A stretch of DNA of 64,000 nt from Antedon mediterranea. Its lineage: Eukaryota; Echinodermata; Crinoidea; Comatulida; Antedonidae. The notes under the pieces are model-generated. The model was not told the origin of the DNA and did not search any database. It saw only the letters and a program-made list of their open reading frames with translations. The translations under genes were made by a program, and so were the position numbers. The stretch's first letter is position 1. Every line of letters starts with the position of its first letter. Below are positions 35,994-49,545 of the stretch, piece after piece. Location of the stretch: assembly GCF_964355755.1 (NCBI RefSeq), contig NC_092671.1, forward strand, positions 14,738,501 to 14,802,500, given 5' to 3'.

Positions 35994-38900
35994 AATTCAA
36001 AGTTCATTCAGATGTAAAGTACATCTTCCTGATTTTATATCATTTGCAAAAAAAATTCAATGTTAAACAGCAATGCTTTCAATTCTATTGTTATGCCTGT
36101 TTGTAGTGTCTTTGTTATCTTCTACAGATTTAAAAATAGATTTTTCCAGGAAGATATTCTAAATTCTATTGTACCCAGTATTATCACTATGCTGTACACT
36201 GTGTTTAATGCTGGTTTAATTAATGATTGTCTAGCATTAACTCACTCCTCTATATAAAAGTGTGAATTACTATTCATTCCAGTGCCATTGTTGATGAGAA
36301 CCAGCTATGATTAAGTTCAAAGCCTGAGCAGATTTGCATTGATTATAGTAAACCCTACCGTCATTCTTTAATGGAGACCCACTTTATAGTTTGATTTAGT
36401 TCGCTTTTGGGAATCCTGTCTCTCTGTATTGTTTGTTATTTTTTTGTTATAATTATGTGAGACGAAATAAATGAAATGAAAAAAAAAAAAAATGAAATAT
36501 AATTCAGTACTACACTTCTAATTTCAGCAAATGTTAGGAGTCATTTAATGAACAATCATTCTAAACAAAGCACTAATCACAATTTAAAAAATCCTGTATA
36601 TCTTATTATGTAAAGGCTTGGCATTATCTAGTGTATAGGATCTGCAATCATAATGTTCATATGTATAGGGTATTTAAGGTAATCATTGTCAACTTTACAC
36701 CTATTCATCTGAAGTTACCTAATTTTGTAGTCAATTATGCCCACCATTGTTACAATTGTATTTATGGTAGACATGGTATTAAGCAAAGTGTTAAGTTAAA
36801 TAAGTTTCTTAACAAGTTCATGACTTAATTAAAACTCAAATGAGAGCTAATGAAGGCAGGTGCTACTTCTTTTTCCTGGTTCAGTAATCTTCTTGATTTC
36901 GTTACTGATTAACCCACAAATTATTTTATTTATAGGATAAATGAATTTCAGTTGTTTTAAACCAGCTTTTCAAAGTTTGGATAGTTGTTTTAAGGTGTTG
37001 CATTTATATTTTCTTTAGGCTTGTTATTTCTACTAATTGACCCACTACTGTAGCATTTCTATCTATACCTTTCTATAAAATATGAACATTGAAATGAGAA
37101 TGCTGGCCATTGTCGCCATTCAGCTGATTACATATATTTTTCATTACACCTGGTAAAATGCTAAAATTATCTCAATTCATTGCAAACATTTTTACAGAGT
37201 AACCAAAATAACTCAATTGATGACATGTGTAACAATGTAATTAGTCTGTGTGGGCTTCAACTTATCTGCACTGGTCAGCAGAGGTCACTTGTGCCAACTA
37301 CCTGTTTAGGGACACCTTTCTAGGGATACTGTTTGTTTTTAAGGTCCACTTTGATCATACCTACAAGGCTAGACTAGTTAATTGACTGTATGTTTTTATA
37401 TACCTAATGTCCAGGAGAGTTGGCATTTATGGGATATAAAGGATCAAGTGCTTATTTGAAAGATCATAATAAATAAAAATGCATTCTTTGAATAGATAGA
37501 TAGCCTTTTGTTGAGGAGGAGGTGGTATATTGCAATTATTGCAGATATTTTGGCAATATACAATAAGATAGCTGATGAAGGGCGTGTTCCTGGATAACTT
37601 GTTAATTAATGGCTGTTCATCTTGATTTAGCTGTTTAAGTTGACTTTTAGATTTTGTCATGGTGGAATTTTTGTGACTAGATTTGAGGGTGCTGGTGCCA
37701 GCAGTATGTTACAGGTGCTTACAAATTGTGTAAAGATTACCATCTCGTCTTCCTGTACCCTTCACCATCAGATATCTACTACAATGCCAATTTATATTTT
37801 TACTATGTGAACCAAGCAATACAGTAATCTATCAACACATTATCCTACCAAGAAGGATTTGATTTCTGATCCTTATTGAAATAAATCTGAACACTGATTA
37901 ACCCACACAGGGATGCAGCCTTGCCAGGGGTTGAGGACCTTATTTAGAAGGATGAGAATTTGGTAAATCACTAATAAATGTCCCATAAAAAAATACATCT
38001 CAGACATGTTGACAGATAGAGTGTAAATTACAAGTTTGAACATTTATCTAGAAAATGTTGTAATGATTTGTGATTCAGGAAATTTATACTACCTGCAGTA
38101 TTTTTGTATTGATAAATATTGGCTTGGCTGTGGTTGTTATGTATTAAATCTACCCTTTGATCTATAACCATATATATTATGGTTGTAGTACATTTACAAG
38201 TTGTTTTTTTTTTCAATCCATCCCATGCCCCCTTTGTTTTTTGGCCGCAGTCTATAGATTGTGGAACATCGCTTTTGGTACCTCACAATACAAACAGATC
38301 CTCATTAGTTCCTCAGGTAACAGACTGCACCCCACACCCTTTTAAGCAATTAGTACCGACTGGCTCCAAGTATCTTGTCACACACCAGGTGACAAAGCTG
38401 AGAAAATCTTTAGGTGGTAACCTTGATGTCCATTTGATAACTGACCACTCATAGCAGGATGCTAACAGGAAGTGGTCACTCACTGGGCTTTACAGTGTAC
38501 AAAGAATCAGATACAAATTTGTCAGGAATGTGAGATGGTTTTCATATCTTCTTTTTCTAAATAAGAAACATCAGCTGACTGGGCACTCCTGAATTCTTGT
38601 CTCTGGGAAATGTTCTTTATTTGATTATAATCCATCTTATATTTATTCACTTCTTGTTATTTCTTTGGCTGAGAAGTGTGGCATATAACAATTAACATGA
38701 ATGGTAGCACAGGCCGCCATGTTTACTTGCATTTTTGTAATAATGATATTTTGCGAACCACATATTGTGATATCATGTACTTGTTAACAGTTCAGGTCAA
38801 ATATTTAAACGATGTAATATTGAAAACATATTTAAAGTTGAGTATCATTTAAAGGGACTGAAACACAATATATACATCCAGATATGTATACTGTATAATC

Positions 38901-39249
38901 ATCCCACTCTAAAAGGCTTTAGAAATTCATAGTTGGCCATGCTGTAACTGACTTCCATAAAAAAAGTGATTATTTGTATTCAAATTGAGTAAAGTACATT
39001 AATGTAAAATGATTTATTATGGTATGTGATGCAAAGTACATATATTTATATATATAAGAATAATCTATAATTTACAATGTTTTATATATTTTTAATCCAT
39101 CAGATATTATTTATTGAACTGATATGGTTTTGTTTATTACAGAACAGTACATACAACACAGCACTTTATGTTATGTTATTGTTATGTTATTTATTTATTA
39201 TTCACAATTTTTTATTTTCCTTTAAGTTCTGTTATTTATTTGTTAATTT

Positions 39250-39380
39250 TGTAGCTTAAGTTAGTTAAGATGTTTTAAAAGGTACCAAGCTTGATTAGCT
39301 CCGGCTATAGCTTGGCTACCTTTTGTATTGATTAATTGTTTGATACAATAAAGAAGAACAACAGAACAACAACAACTGTA
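39250..39380 (+). mobile_element. Non-LTR retrotransposon 3' tail
   Basis: AAGCTTGATTAGCTCCGGCT, GCTTGGCTACCTTTTGTATT and TTTGATACAATAAAGAAGAAC followed by an (AACA)n-like run. This pattern (GCT-rich, "gctaccttttgta", "gatacaataaa" plus short repeat) is common at CR1/RTE-type LINE or dependent SINE ends. The upstream body was not recognised. Confidence 0.45.
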
Positions 39381-40260
39381 TCTTTAAATTGTATTTGATA
39401 GAACAGCAGCATATTATGTATAAATCCCATGATTGGTATTCACAAAATTAGGTACAAATTGCCTAGTGGCAGATGCGGTCAACGTCTGTTGTGGTATGTA
39501 TATCAGTTAGTATTACCCATGGTGGGCTAAGCAAATCAACCACCTCTACTTGACTTCTATCCCAACCTTTTTCCTTGTATCATTACTTCGACCTTTTGCT
39601 CCCTCTCTCTATCCTCTGGCTATGACAACTGACTAGACTATGGAACTGTTGCCTTGATCAAAGACAATGATGAAATGAAATACTGTACAGTAATTCACAA
39701 GTATTGTTTTTATTTACTTTGGCGCAGTAAACAAAATGTCTTTATTGAGTTGATTTGTTATTTTTGGTTGGTTAAAGACTGGCAAGGTACATTACGATCA
39801 AGTACTGTACTAATAAACATACAACCTGGGAATGTAGGCTTTTATTAGGAGTGTGTAATAAACCAAAAAATGTAGTATTTTACTAAAAATATGAGGTACT
39901 TCAGTATAATTAATCTTGGTCCTTAAAATATTTCAAATTGTCCATGCATATGGTGATAAGCAAGAGTAATAGTATACCTACCACTTAATTTTGGAATTTG
40001 CTATAGTTTAATTCTTCAAAAATTGTTTTGTTTTTTTAATTTTATTTGTTTACATTAATATTATTGAAACTGAGAGACAGTTAACCAATTAACACCAGCA
40101 ACTTACAATGTGATTAAGATGGCTAACCCTCGCTTGATTTCTTCTCACAGTTTTGGTAGATTCTAGGTCCAGACGTCAGACAATGTCATAATATGCATAT
40201 GTTGCAAATTGTAAATCTCTATAAATACAGTAATATATACATCTCTAGATGGCATCTTAA

Positions 40261-41389
40261 AATGGACCTGAAATGGAATTTCGATTTTCAAGAAATTCAC
40301 ACATGTTATTTAAATGTATCAAATTAACACAAACCCATACAAATAAAAACAAAATGTATAGTATTTTGAGTAAAAAAGAAATTTTAAGATACCATGGTAA
40401 ATTAGCGAAAATTACTCACGCCATTGCAATATTCTATTTCAACGGCCGTCGGAAGCCTCTATATTCACGACGTCACATATACACACGATGATATCGAGAG
40501 CGGGTATGCCGCCCGATAGTCAGTGAATGATCGACGGCCTGGAAAGATACGCGAAGCGTTGACACTAATACTAATTTATTCAATATCTAATGTTGTTGAA
40601 ATATAGGTCCCTAAAAAATGTACTTCGTTTGTTCTAAAACCCGAATTTAGAAGGCCTACCTCCCAAACCTTTACTAGGCCTAGGCCCCCAATCCAGTGCG
40701 CGGAGTCGATCCACCACCCACATCATGCGGCGAGGCTCCGTTTCATGTGCATCCAAGGACCAAAGCGATATCAACAACTTGCTGCGCTCATTGTCAAGCC
40801 AAAGTAAAATATGAATAAAATTCGTTTTCGAACTGCCTGATTCGTGACAAATAAATTATCATCTCATATTACTAATTTAATTCTGCTAAACTAAAAACTA
40901 AAGAAACTAACACATTTTAGCAGTATAAATTACGAACGATACAAAATACACGAACGGAAAATATGGATACGCATCATTGCGCACGGAGCTGTATCCCGGA
41001 CAACGTTGCCAGGCCAACTTCGGTATTGCCAGAAAAAAACCGTTGATTTTAAGATTTTAAATCGTCATTTACTCGATGAATAACCGTTTATACGGTAATA
41101 ATTTTATCTAAAAAAATTCTAAATACGTTTCTGCAAATGCACAAGCATTTTTTAGAAAATACTTCATAGATTTCAAGAGTTATAGCCAAAAAACTGCAAA
41201 TTGTCCATTGGAGGGATAGGAATATATTCGCAAAGTGACGTCACCCGCGAATTTTTTTGATTTTCAAATGGGGCTTTCCCCAAAAGGGCCAATTTATATT
41301 TTGTAACAATATACATTCTAGCAACACCTAATAGCCCCCAAAACATCATTCTAAAATGAAAAAAATCGAAAATCCATTTCAGGTCCATT
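40261..41389. mobile_element. TIR element flanked by TTAA (~1.1 kb)
   Basis: The left end AATGGACCTGAAATGGA (40261) is inverted at the right end (to 41389). Similarity continues over about 30 bp (TTTCGATTTT), and TTAA lies on both sides (40257-40260, 41390-41393). The interior is GC-richer than the flanks, has a CG-rich section at 40440-40800, and shows no transposase. TTAA targets suggest a piggyBac-type MITE. Confidence 0.75.
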
Positions 41390-41394
41390 TTAAG

Positions 41395-44300
41395 AGGAAA
41401 ATCTTTTGTCTTCATTTTCTGCCTAAGCACAGAATTTGTTTCCTGTATGGCAGATACTTATTTTGTTCCTGAACCCATGGATGGAGTTATTATTTTATAA
41501 CTTCATGCTGAACCTAATCCTTTGTCTATGCTTCCTTCTTATAGCAGAACATAAGGAAATACTTTAACTTCTTCTCACTAATTATCATTTCAATTTCTGG
41601 GATTTTTTTAATGTCAAAGTGGTACTAAATTACTACTACTGTACTAATCTGCTGACTTAAAATGTCGGTCATTTTCTGAGGTCCTTATCATTTACTTTCC
41701 TTAAACACTTTTCAATTTATCTTTGCTATGTTTTCCTAAATATAGCATGGTATTAGAAATTTGGTTGTTATTTCATTCCAAGAATTTACCACAATTTAAA
41801 GTAATTTACCTTACCAAGCCTGGATAATTTTGATTTGCTGCTTCACATAGGTGTGAATTGGTGATATAATGGTGTGTATTCTGTCAAAGTATCTCATCAA
41901 ACAGATTTATTCATTAGTAGTATGAGTGTGGTCTGTTCATCCCAGGAACCTATGCATTATCACAGGATACAAAAAGCAGATGTTGTGACAACCTAGGGCA
42001 CTGTATGCATTCCATGTATACCAGTAAATTAACATCAAATATGTTAAATTTAATATTTTGAGTTTTCATCTGAATTACCATTTCATAAGAAATTGAAAAA
42101 TGAAAATACTAAGTCATAATTGGAAAACCAAATTATACTGGAAGTTTTAAAATACCTCATCAGACAGGAATATGATTATGAAATAAAAATAAATGATTAC
42201 CATGTAATAGTTTTGTTTGTGAATTTACTAATAATACAAATACAAAATAATTTAATTGCAAATAAAAATATCACCCGTCTGAAATGATAGTTGATAAATA
42301 AAGTGGTATATGAGAACTAAAAATGACATTGACATTTTTGTAACTGAAGGTAAATTGTAGCACAATGTACATTCAGTTATAAACTATTCCTAAAATACCC
42401 TAGTAACCCGTTTTAAATACCTACCAACAATGCTGGACAGTTTTCCCAAGGAAAACAAAAACAAAATAAATAGTTTGGTATTTGTATTTTCAGATCCCGA
42501 TACAGATGTGAATTTCCGGTGGTCGGTTCCACTGACTGATAACCATCTAGGTGCGAACTTACAATAAAGAATATTAAACTCTTTTCTTAACCAGGCTTTG
42601 TATATCAATGAATGCTTTACCAATTAATTGTGAATGAAAACAATTTCTGTCTTTTTGACCTGGATAGGTTACTGTAGAATCTTTCTAATATTATATCACT
42701 ATACAAAACCTGAATAGAAGATGGTTTGTTTCGTTTTGTGTCAGACTAATTGTGCGATGGTTATCTAGTGTACAGTGATTCTCATGTACTCTTGACTTGC
42801 TAAAAGAATTTTTATTTCTGTTCACTATTAGTGACTTATAGATTGCATTTTATTGAATTTGTTTGTTACAAGCTCATACAAAAGCTTTCTTTTTACTCTA
42901 TATTTGGATTTTTTGCTACAATATATAGCCTTCATAATTTCCATATCTTTGAAATCATATTTTAATATGATTTCAAAGTTTTTTTTTTTTTAAAAGGGAT
43001 GGAGGAAAGTTTATAAGCAAACGTGTCTCTGTAAAGCCCATAGTATCCTATTCATATACCTCTGCTTTAAAGTTATATTTACTTGCTTATTTGCTTTAGT
43101 TGATTTAATTCTGATAAATGTTGAAAAAGTTTCCTTTGTTGTCAAAAGACAGCCACCACCTGTAACCATTCACATTTGTCATTTTGAAATGCCGCCCTCT
43201 TGTGTTAATGCATTTCCTAAAAGTTTGTACAAATGGCATGTCTAGATAGGCAGTACTGTATAGTGTGTAGTTCTAACTGTCATTGAGGATTTTTAATATT
43301 TAGCATACTGTACAGTATATTAATGCATGTACTCCAATCTATACTCCAATCCTGCATTGGAGGTATTGTATGTACAGTAGCTAGCTGCAAACCCCATACG
43401 GTGCCCTTGTACACAGTGCCCTTGTACACAGTGAGAAAAATAATTTGTTTCTTAATAAGCAAAGTACCACCATTAGAGGAGGTCTTGAAATAAAAACATT
43501 TACCTGAGAAATGTTTATCAACCACCAATAATACAGTTTTGGATTGTATTAAAACATTTAAAAGCTCAACATAGTATTAGTCTGTTGGGATCTATTTTTA
43601 GTTAACTAGAATTCTATAGGTATTTAAAGACACATCTGGGAAGCCATCACCACCTGTAAGATATTATTGTTTTTTAATATTGATGATGTCTGATGTTGTT
43701 ACCAAGTTATGTCTCCAGGTTAGAGCTGTGGTCAATTTCAATGTATAAACCTTTCAAGCATTAATGCACACATAATATATTTTAACATGAATTGTCCGAA
43801 ATGGATCATCTAACTCGTCATGGCCAAGTTCAAATCTAAATTCTAACAATTATCTTAATTTCCATAACTTTCCCTTTTGTACTCAACTTATTTTCTCAGC
43901 TCCCAACTATTTACCATTATAACAATACTTGATTGAAGTCTTAAATTTCTAGTCCTGAACTTCAACAATGTTCTCTGGTTTGTTAATTAAATCTAATACT
44001 TATTCATTATACAAGTTCATGTATTTTAAATGGTTCTAATTTATTAAAATAATTACACTCAATGTACAGTGTCTGTTTTATTAGGCATTATCTTCAAAGT
44101 ATACTTGAATAAAGAAATATTACACAATACACAGTAACTTTCCTGTATAAATATACTTTGCATACTTTGTGAATTTTTGTCTGGCACCTGGCTATATACT
44201 TTTATTATACAAAGCCTACTTTCTATTGAATTGTACTTTTGATTTATGTGGTACAAAGTTTAAAAGAAAATCTATGTCAGGTTGCTAGGTAAAGATATAA

Positions 44301-44700
44301 AAAAAGCCTTTGAATAGTTATCTATTGACCTTTTTTCTCATTAAATTGTTATCAAAATAAAGATGCAACTTTAATAATGTTTTAAACATGTATACAAAAT
44401 AAAATTGTAATATTTAGTTTGAGATGATGGGGATAAGTTTCCCTTCAACAAGACTTGGTGTAGTGTTAGCCAAGTGCAGAAAGTATAGCGAAAATGGGTT
44501 AACCAATATGTCTTCATTCAGTTTGCCTAAAGTATATTTTATAGGGTATTCTTTTCGCACTGCGCCTGTTAGGCAGTTATATTCAAGTATCAAGCGGTTT
44601 ACTACGGCTGAAAAAATTGGTATTTGGAAACTCGGACTTGGCATGTGCAAACCCCAAAGCACGTCTGGGAGAAGAGAGACTATGAGATGTATGCAGACAG
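41395..44700. other. AT-rich stretch without recognised genes
   Basis: Only short open frames. A small direct duplication (GTGCCCTTGTACACA) lies at about 43400-43432. At 43810-43840, AACTCGTCATGGCCAAGTTC plus AAATCTAA resembles a decayed Helitron-like tail of the intron-1 family. A 98-codon frame at 44424-44720 is discussed under findings. Confidence 0.4.
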
Positions 44701-44711
44701 TAGCCTATGAG

Positions 44712-46292
44712 GAGTGTTGACAAAGTTCGAGATATGCAAGGCACGCCAAATATTTGTGCGAGGCATCATTCTATCATTTCCAAAAGTGCGAGGCATGCGA
44801 TGCATATAGTTTACAATTTCAAAAAGGTGCGAGGCATATCTTAACGTCCTATTATGCTATATTATAGGCCTAATAATCAATTATTTATATTTTTATAATA
44901 GGCCTAGCGTATCTAAATAGATTCGTGTGTACACTCATCATGTTGTTTATTTTTATGTAACGATGTTTTTTTCATTCAAGTCATATCGTCTCAAATTTTA
45001 CTTTTACAAAAGTACCCAAACTGTTCAAAAGTTGTGCATCCATATGCGCCATATTTTTAAAATCTGAACGACAGTCTTCAACTTTCTATAAACAATCATT
45101 GTTATAGCGACACTTATCAAATGACTGCCATGCTTGTTGGCATTTTAACATGTCTCTCAAACATAGCAGAGTGAAAATAATATTTTGTCACACCCCCACG
45201 GCTCGATCCAGTAGACCTGAGAGATGGAAAATCCTTCTTCACTATTTAGCATATAGGTGAACGATTCTGCCCTGAGAGGATTCGGCCTTATGGCGATTTC
45301 CCTCCTATAGCATGTGGTTTCAGCAGCAACGCACAGACTTCTCTCTGAGCGGCGTGCCAAAGACATTTTTGTCATTCCATTCTCTAGGAAATCAACACGT
45401 GTACCTATCTCGCAAATAAAGTGAACAGCGATGGCCAGGATAAGTTTAATAACTGGCAGTGAATAAAAGGTAACTGATATGCCAATCAAATAACATGCCG
45501 CAAAGAAAACAATTCTGGAGCGATAATCGTAATACTAGGCCTAAAATTATACTTTAGCTAATATGCTTAGCCCTAACCTAGAGGCCTATGTAGAAAATAA
45601 TTTAATTTAATTTTGATATAATTGGTGTAATATTAATAATGATACACTATTCCTGTTTTAGTAGGCTAGGTATATTACGAGCGATTTTTTATTTATTGTT
45701 GTCCATGTACGTACTAATAAACCTGGCTCTAGTTTCCTTCGCTTGTATTTTGACTCCAAATTTGATATCTAATTATCATGTGAATACCACACCTTAGAAG
45801 TATGCCTCAGAAAGAATCGCATAAAAAGTAACAAATAAATCCTTAAATTAATGATTTTACAGGCGTGTTTCTCGTTGACTTTTAATTTTGCTCTTTTGGC
45901 GTTCCATAGAAACTAAAATATTGAACATTGAAATTGAATTTCGTGAACAGTATGCAAGAAAAACGTCTGTAAAATCATCAATTTAACGGATATTATTGTT
46001 TTTATGCGATTTTTCTTCATTAAAGTAGGCCTACTAATTCTAAGGTATGGTATTCAGGATAAAGTTGGTTAACAAATTTCAAGTTAAAATACAAGGCAGG
46101 TGCAAAAGGGAACTAGTGGGCCTAGGCTAATTCAATTTCGGTGATTTCCTGCCTCGCAATTTTTGGGAAATGATAAAATGATGCCTCGCATTTTTTGATG
46201 ATGCTAAAACGATGCCTCGCATAAATTTTTGACTTGCCTTGCTTGCCTTCCCTGCCTTGCGTGCCTTGCTGCCTCACACTTTCTTACTACCC
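44712..46292. mobile_element. Foldback/MULE-like element with 9-bp TSD (GCCTATGAG)
   Basis: GCCTATGAG occurs at 44703-44711 and 46293-46301, bounding a 1,581-bp segment. Its ends are imperfect inverted copies rich in the subrepeat GTGCGAGGCAT (left) / ATGCCTCGCA (right), including the segment around TATCATTTCC. A second inverted pair is nested inside (about 45785-45880 and about 45965-46055, sharing ATGATTTTACAG and TCGCATAAAAA). It also contains a 110-codon minus-strand open frame (45157-45489). It has the same architecture as the insertion at 1233-2451. Confidence 0.75.
45157..45489 (-). CDS. Unrecognised 110-codon ORF inside the foldback element
   Basis: The longest single open frame outside the tandem repeats. 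It runs from ATG (complement of 45487-45489) to a stop at 45157. Composition is less AT-biased than the flanks. The N-terminal part is hydrophobic (about residues 8-26 could be one membrane segment); the middle is charged and Arg-rich. I recognise no family. It may be chance, or a gene fragment captured by the element in the manner of Pack-MULEs. No splice context was evident. Confidence 0.2.
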   Translation of the reverse strand: MIGISVTFYSLPVIKLILAIAVHFICEIGTRVDFLENGMTKMSLARRSERSLCVAAETTCYRREIAIRPNPLRAESFTYMLNSEEGFSISQVYWIEPWGCDKILFSLCYV

Positions 46293-46301
46293 GCCTATGA
46301 G

Positions 46302-48600
46302 ACCTGTTCAATAAACATGTTTTCGTTTCCATAACCAGTTAAATGGCAGCCTGAAAATAATGTATAAAAGCACCCAATCGATTTGGTGTTACAATGCCAT
46401 TTAGCCGGTTATTGCTGTGCAACTTTTAGCTGCATTGCAAAATAACGGTAAATGCAGTAACATTTGAATTAACTGCCAGTGCCCATTGTATTTTGAGTAC
46501 TGCTAACGATTTCCGTCATTTCCGGCGTTTTTTTGTGAGAAATATTTCTTGTTTTAGTTTATGTTAGCAGAATATAATTGCTATTAAAATCTACAGTTGA
46601 TACTATACTTCATTGAAGATAATATGTTGGGTTACATGGCAGATTGGGATAACATAATTCGGTTATCACACTTGAATTGCTTTGTCACTGTCAGGACCCC
46701 AGTCAAAATGACGCAGTTAAGGTTGGTCCATAGACATAAAGTTGTTGTCTTTGATCATGATCAAACCACTTTGTCATATGTAATCAACATTACAATATTT
46801 CTTTAACAGACGCACATAATTTCATAACATAAAACTCTTTTCCCATCTCTTCTTCCTCTCCTCTTCACAAATGATGTTTATCTATCCTAAACCCTTTCCT
46901 CCTCCTCTTCACAAATGCTGTAAATCTATTCCAAAACCCCAAACATTTTCTCCTCTTTTCCCATCTTTTTATTGCCTCCTTTTTACAAATGATGCTAATA
47001 TATTATATTCTCATATATATTAGCATACATTTTCTCCTATATTTCTCAATTTTCTCATATTTTCTTTGTCTCTGGGCTTTCAGGAAGAATATCAACAGAC
47101 GAATGTCATTTAAAATTCTACTTAACCTGTCACCCAAGTAACCTATATGAAAGTTGATTTGAAGGAAAGAAACTGGAAATAGTAATCATAATATTTAATT
47201 TCCTTATCACATAGTTTTCAGGAGCTGAACTGTTTATATTATTTTTTGTTTTAAACCTGATTTTAGCTGTATGGTTTCGAAATAATTGAAATGAAAATAG
47301 AAGAAATAATTGGTTAAAGAATGTGTCATTTGGCAGCTCTATTAAGAAAATAGGACACTTTGTTGGGTCCCCTTAATAAATAAATGCTTTCAAAGACCTA
47401 CGTTAGCCAATAATTATATTCCTGTCTCATTCCTCTACAATCCTGGACCACCACTATAACTTTGTTTGTGAAATGTTTATTTCCAATGTCCTAAGACATG
47501 AAAACTCCCTTTCTGTTAATATTGTAAAAGGTAAATATTTTTACATATAATTTTAAGTTCAATCAACTTTCCAGGCACTCCACACATTTGGGCTAGCCTA
47601 TTAATTACATCTGGTTTTCTGGAAAAAGTTTATATACAGTATAATGATAAAAAAGAATTTTGGACCTTAGGAAAAGTCTGGTTTTGGGAGAGTTTCTAAT
47701 TTTCAAAGAGTATGGTAGTGGCATACCTTTTTCTATATTATGGAAGATTGTTTTTTTTTTTTTAGTTTAAAAAAAAAAAATCTTATATGTTTCCAGGTCA
47801 GCTCTTACAAAGTTAGGTTTGCACAAAGTATCTAGTCAGTTGTCTTTTTCATGTTCTTAGAACTAGTGTATTCCTTTCTGAGCGCCACCAGCTCTCAATC
47901 ACATTTTGATATTGTTTCCAACTCAACTCGCTCAAATACATATGACACGTCAGGTGTGTCAAAATGTTTATCTTTTTAACAATATTAAGCTAAATCGCTG
48001 TCTAGAATCCACCAAAGAGCATTGATGGTCTAGACTAGTAATACAAAGTATAACTGTTTTTAATTTCGGAATGTAAATAAATTAGGTCATGTTCTAGAAA
48101 GAATTACTAGTTTTCCATTCCAAAATGTTCGACTTCTTAACACCTTCGTGAGCAACATCTTTGCACTTTCAATCGTTTACTAATTATGACAGATTTATTT
48201 TATGAAAGTGTAAGCTTTAAAATGAGACTTCATATTATATTTCATTTGGTAGTTTGAAGTATGTCAAATCTATACCAGGATAAATAAAGAAGCCAGTTAA
48301 AATGAGGTAATTCAGAAGAGAAGGAAGTCGACAATATCTAATAGCATTCATAAACCTGTTACCAAAGTAGGTTTATTCATTTCAATGGTATTTGAGTGTT
48401 AATAATATGTGCTATTAACCATTTAAAAATGTTTACTTAGGCAGTCTCTGGTCTTTGGTTCTTTACATTCATGTGTCAACATTTGAAATGAAGTAATATT
48501 TCAACTTAAATTGAATCAACCCTGTTTAAAAGTTTATTCGGCAGGTTATTGAGTTGAAATTGAACTTTTGAGAATAATATAAAACATTTCTTGTAGCAAC
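46302..48600. other. AT-rich stretch without recognised genes
   Basis: Pyrimidine-rich segments (for example around 46840-47060 with repeated CTCTTCACAAATGATG-like phrases) and A/T runs. No exon or RNA gene was recognised. Confidence 0.4.
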
Positions 48601-49545
48601 AAGAGCATTTCATACGGGTAAATATTCCCTCCCCCAACCAATCACCCAGATCATTTCATACTGGTACATTCCCCCTCCCCAATCGAATCATTTAATACTT
48701 ACTTGTATATATTCCCCTCTAACCCCTCCCCCCCCCCAACCAATCAACATGATCATATCATACTGGTACATTCTGCCTCCCAATCAAATCATTACATACG
48801 GGTATGTATTTCCCCCTTTGCCAATCAAGCAGAGCATTTCATACGGGTACATATTCCCTTCAACCCCTTCCCCAACCAATCAACCAGATCATTTCATACT
48901 GGTACATTCTGCCTCCCCCCCCCCCCCCCAATCAAATCATTACACACAGGTATATATTTCCCCCTTTGCCAATCAAGCAGAGCATTTCATACGGGTACAT
49001 ATTCCCTCCAAGCCCTCCCGCCAACCATTCAACCAGATCATTTCATACTGGTACATTCTGCCTCCCCCCCCCCCCCCAATCAAATCATTACATACAGGTA
49101 TATATTTCCCCCTTTGCCAATCAAGCAGAGCATTTCATACGGGTACATATTCCCTCCAAGCCCTCCCGCCAACCAATCAACCAGATCATTTCATACTGAT
49201 ACATTATGCCTCACACCTCCCCCCCCCCCCCCCAATCAAATCATTACATACAGGTATATATTTCCCACTTTGCCAATCAAGCAGAGCATTTCATACAGGT
49301 ACATATTCCCTCCAACCCCTCCTGCCAACCATTCAACCAGATCATTTCATACTGGTACATTATGCCCCACCCCCCAATCAAATCATTACATACAGGTATA
49401 TATTTCCCCCTTTGCCAATCAAGCAGAGCATTTCATACGGGTACATATTCCCTCCAATCCCTTCCGCCAACCAATCAACCATATCATTTCATACTGGTAC
49501 ATCCCCCCAATCAAATCATACAGGTTTATATTTCCCCATTTCCTA
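48601..49545. repeat. C-rich ~148-bp minisatellite
   Basis: Five to six units of about 133-156 bp, each starting CAATCAAATCATTACATAC. Each is itself made of three related segments of about 50 bp around AGATCATTTCATAC(T/G)GGTACAT. Runs of 7-16 C separate them and account for most length variation. The first ~180 bp are degenerate units. The lack of stops in the + strand gives overlapping Pro-rich open frames (up to 333 codons) in all three frames, which is expected from a stop-free repeat and is not taken as coding. Confidence 0.9.

Larger units (their letters stand above)
32181..40252. other. Gene-poor AT-rich stretch downstream of TPCN2
   Basis: No exon of a recognised gene. It contains a 21-bp minisatellite (35903-35993), an A-rich retroposon-like 3' end (about 36440-36495, GACGAAATAAATGAAATGA then A-run) and a LINE/SINE-type tail at 39250-39380. 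Open frames of 60-90 codons here have no recognisable domain. Confidence 0.45.

Noticed and set aside
36060-36257. 65-codon hydrophobic frame resembling a membrane segment
   Set aside because: Hydrophobicity is expected from T-rich codons; no conserved receptor motif is present.
37192-37320. Open stretch after ACAG reading SNQNNSIDDMCNN...
   Set aside because: About 40 codons without similarity or partner exons; compatible with chance.
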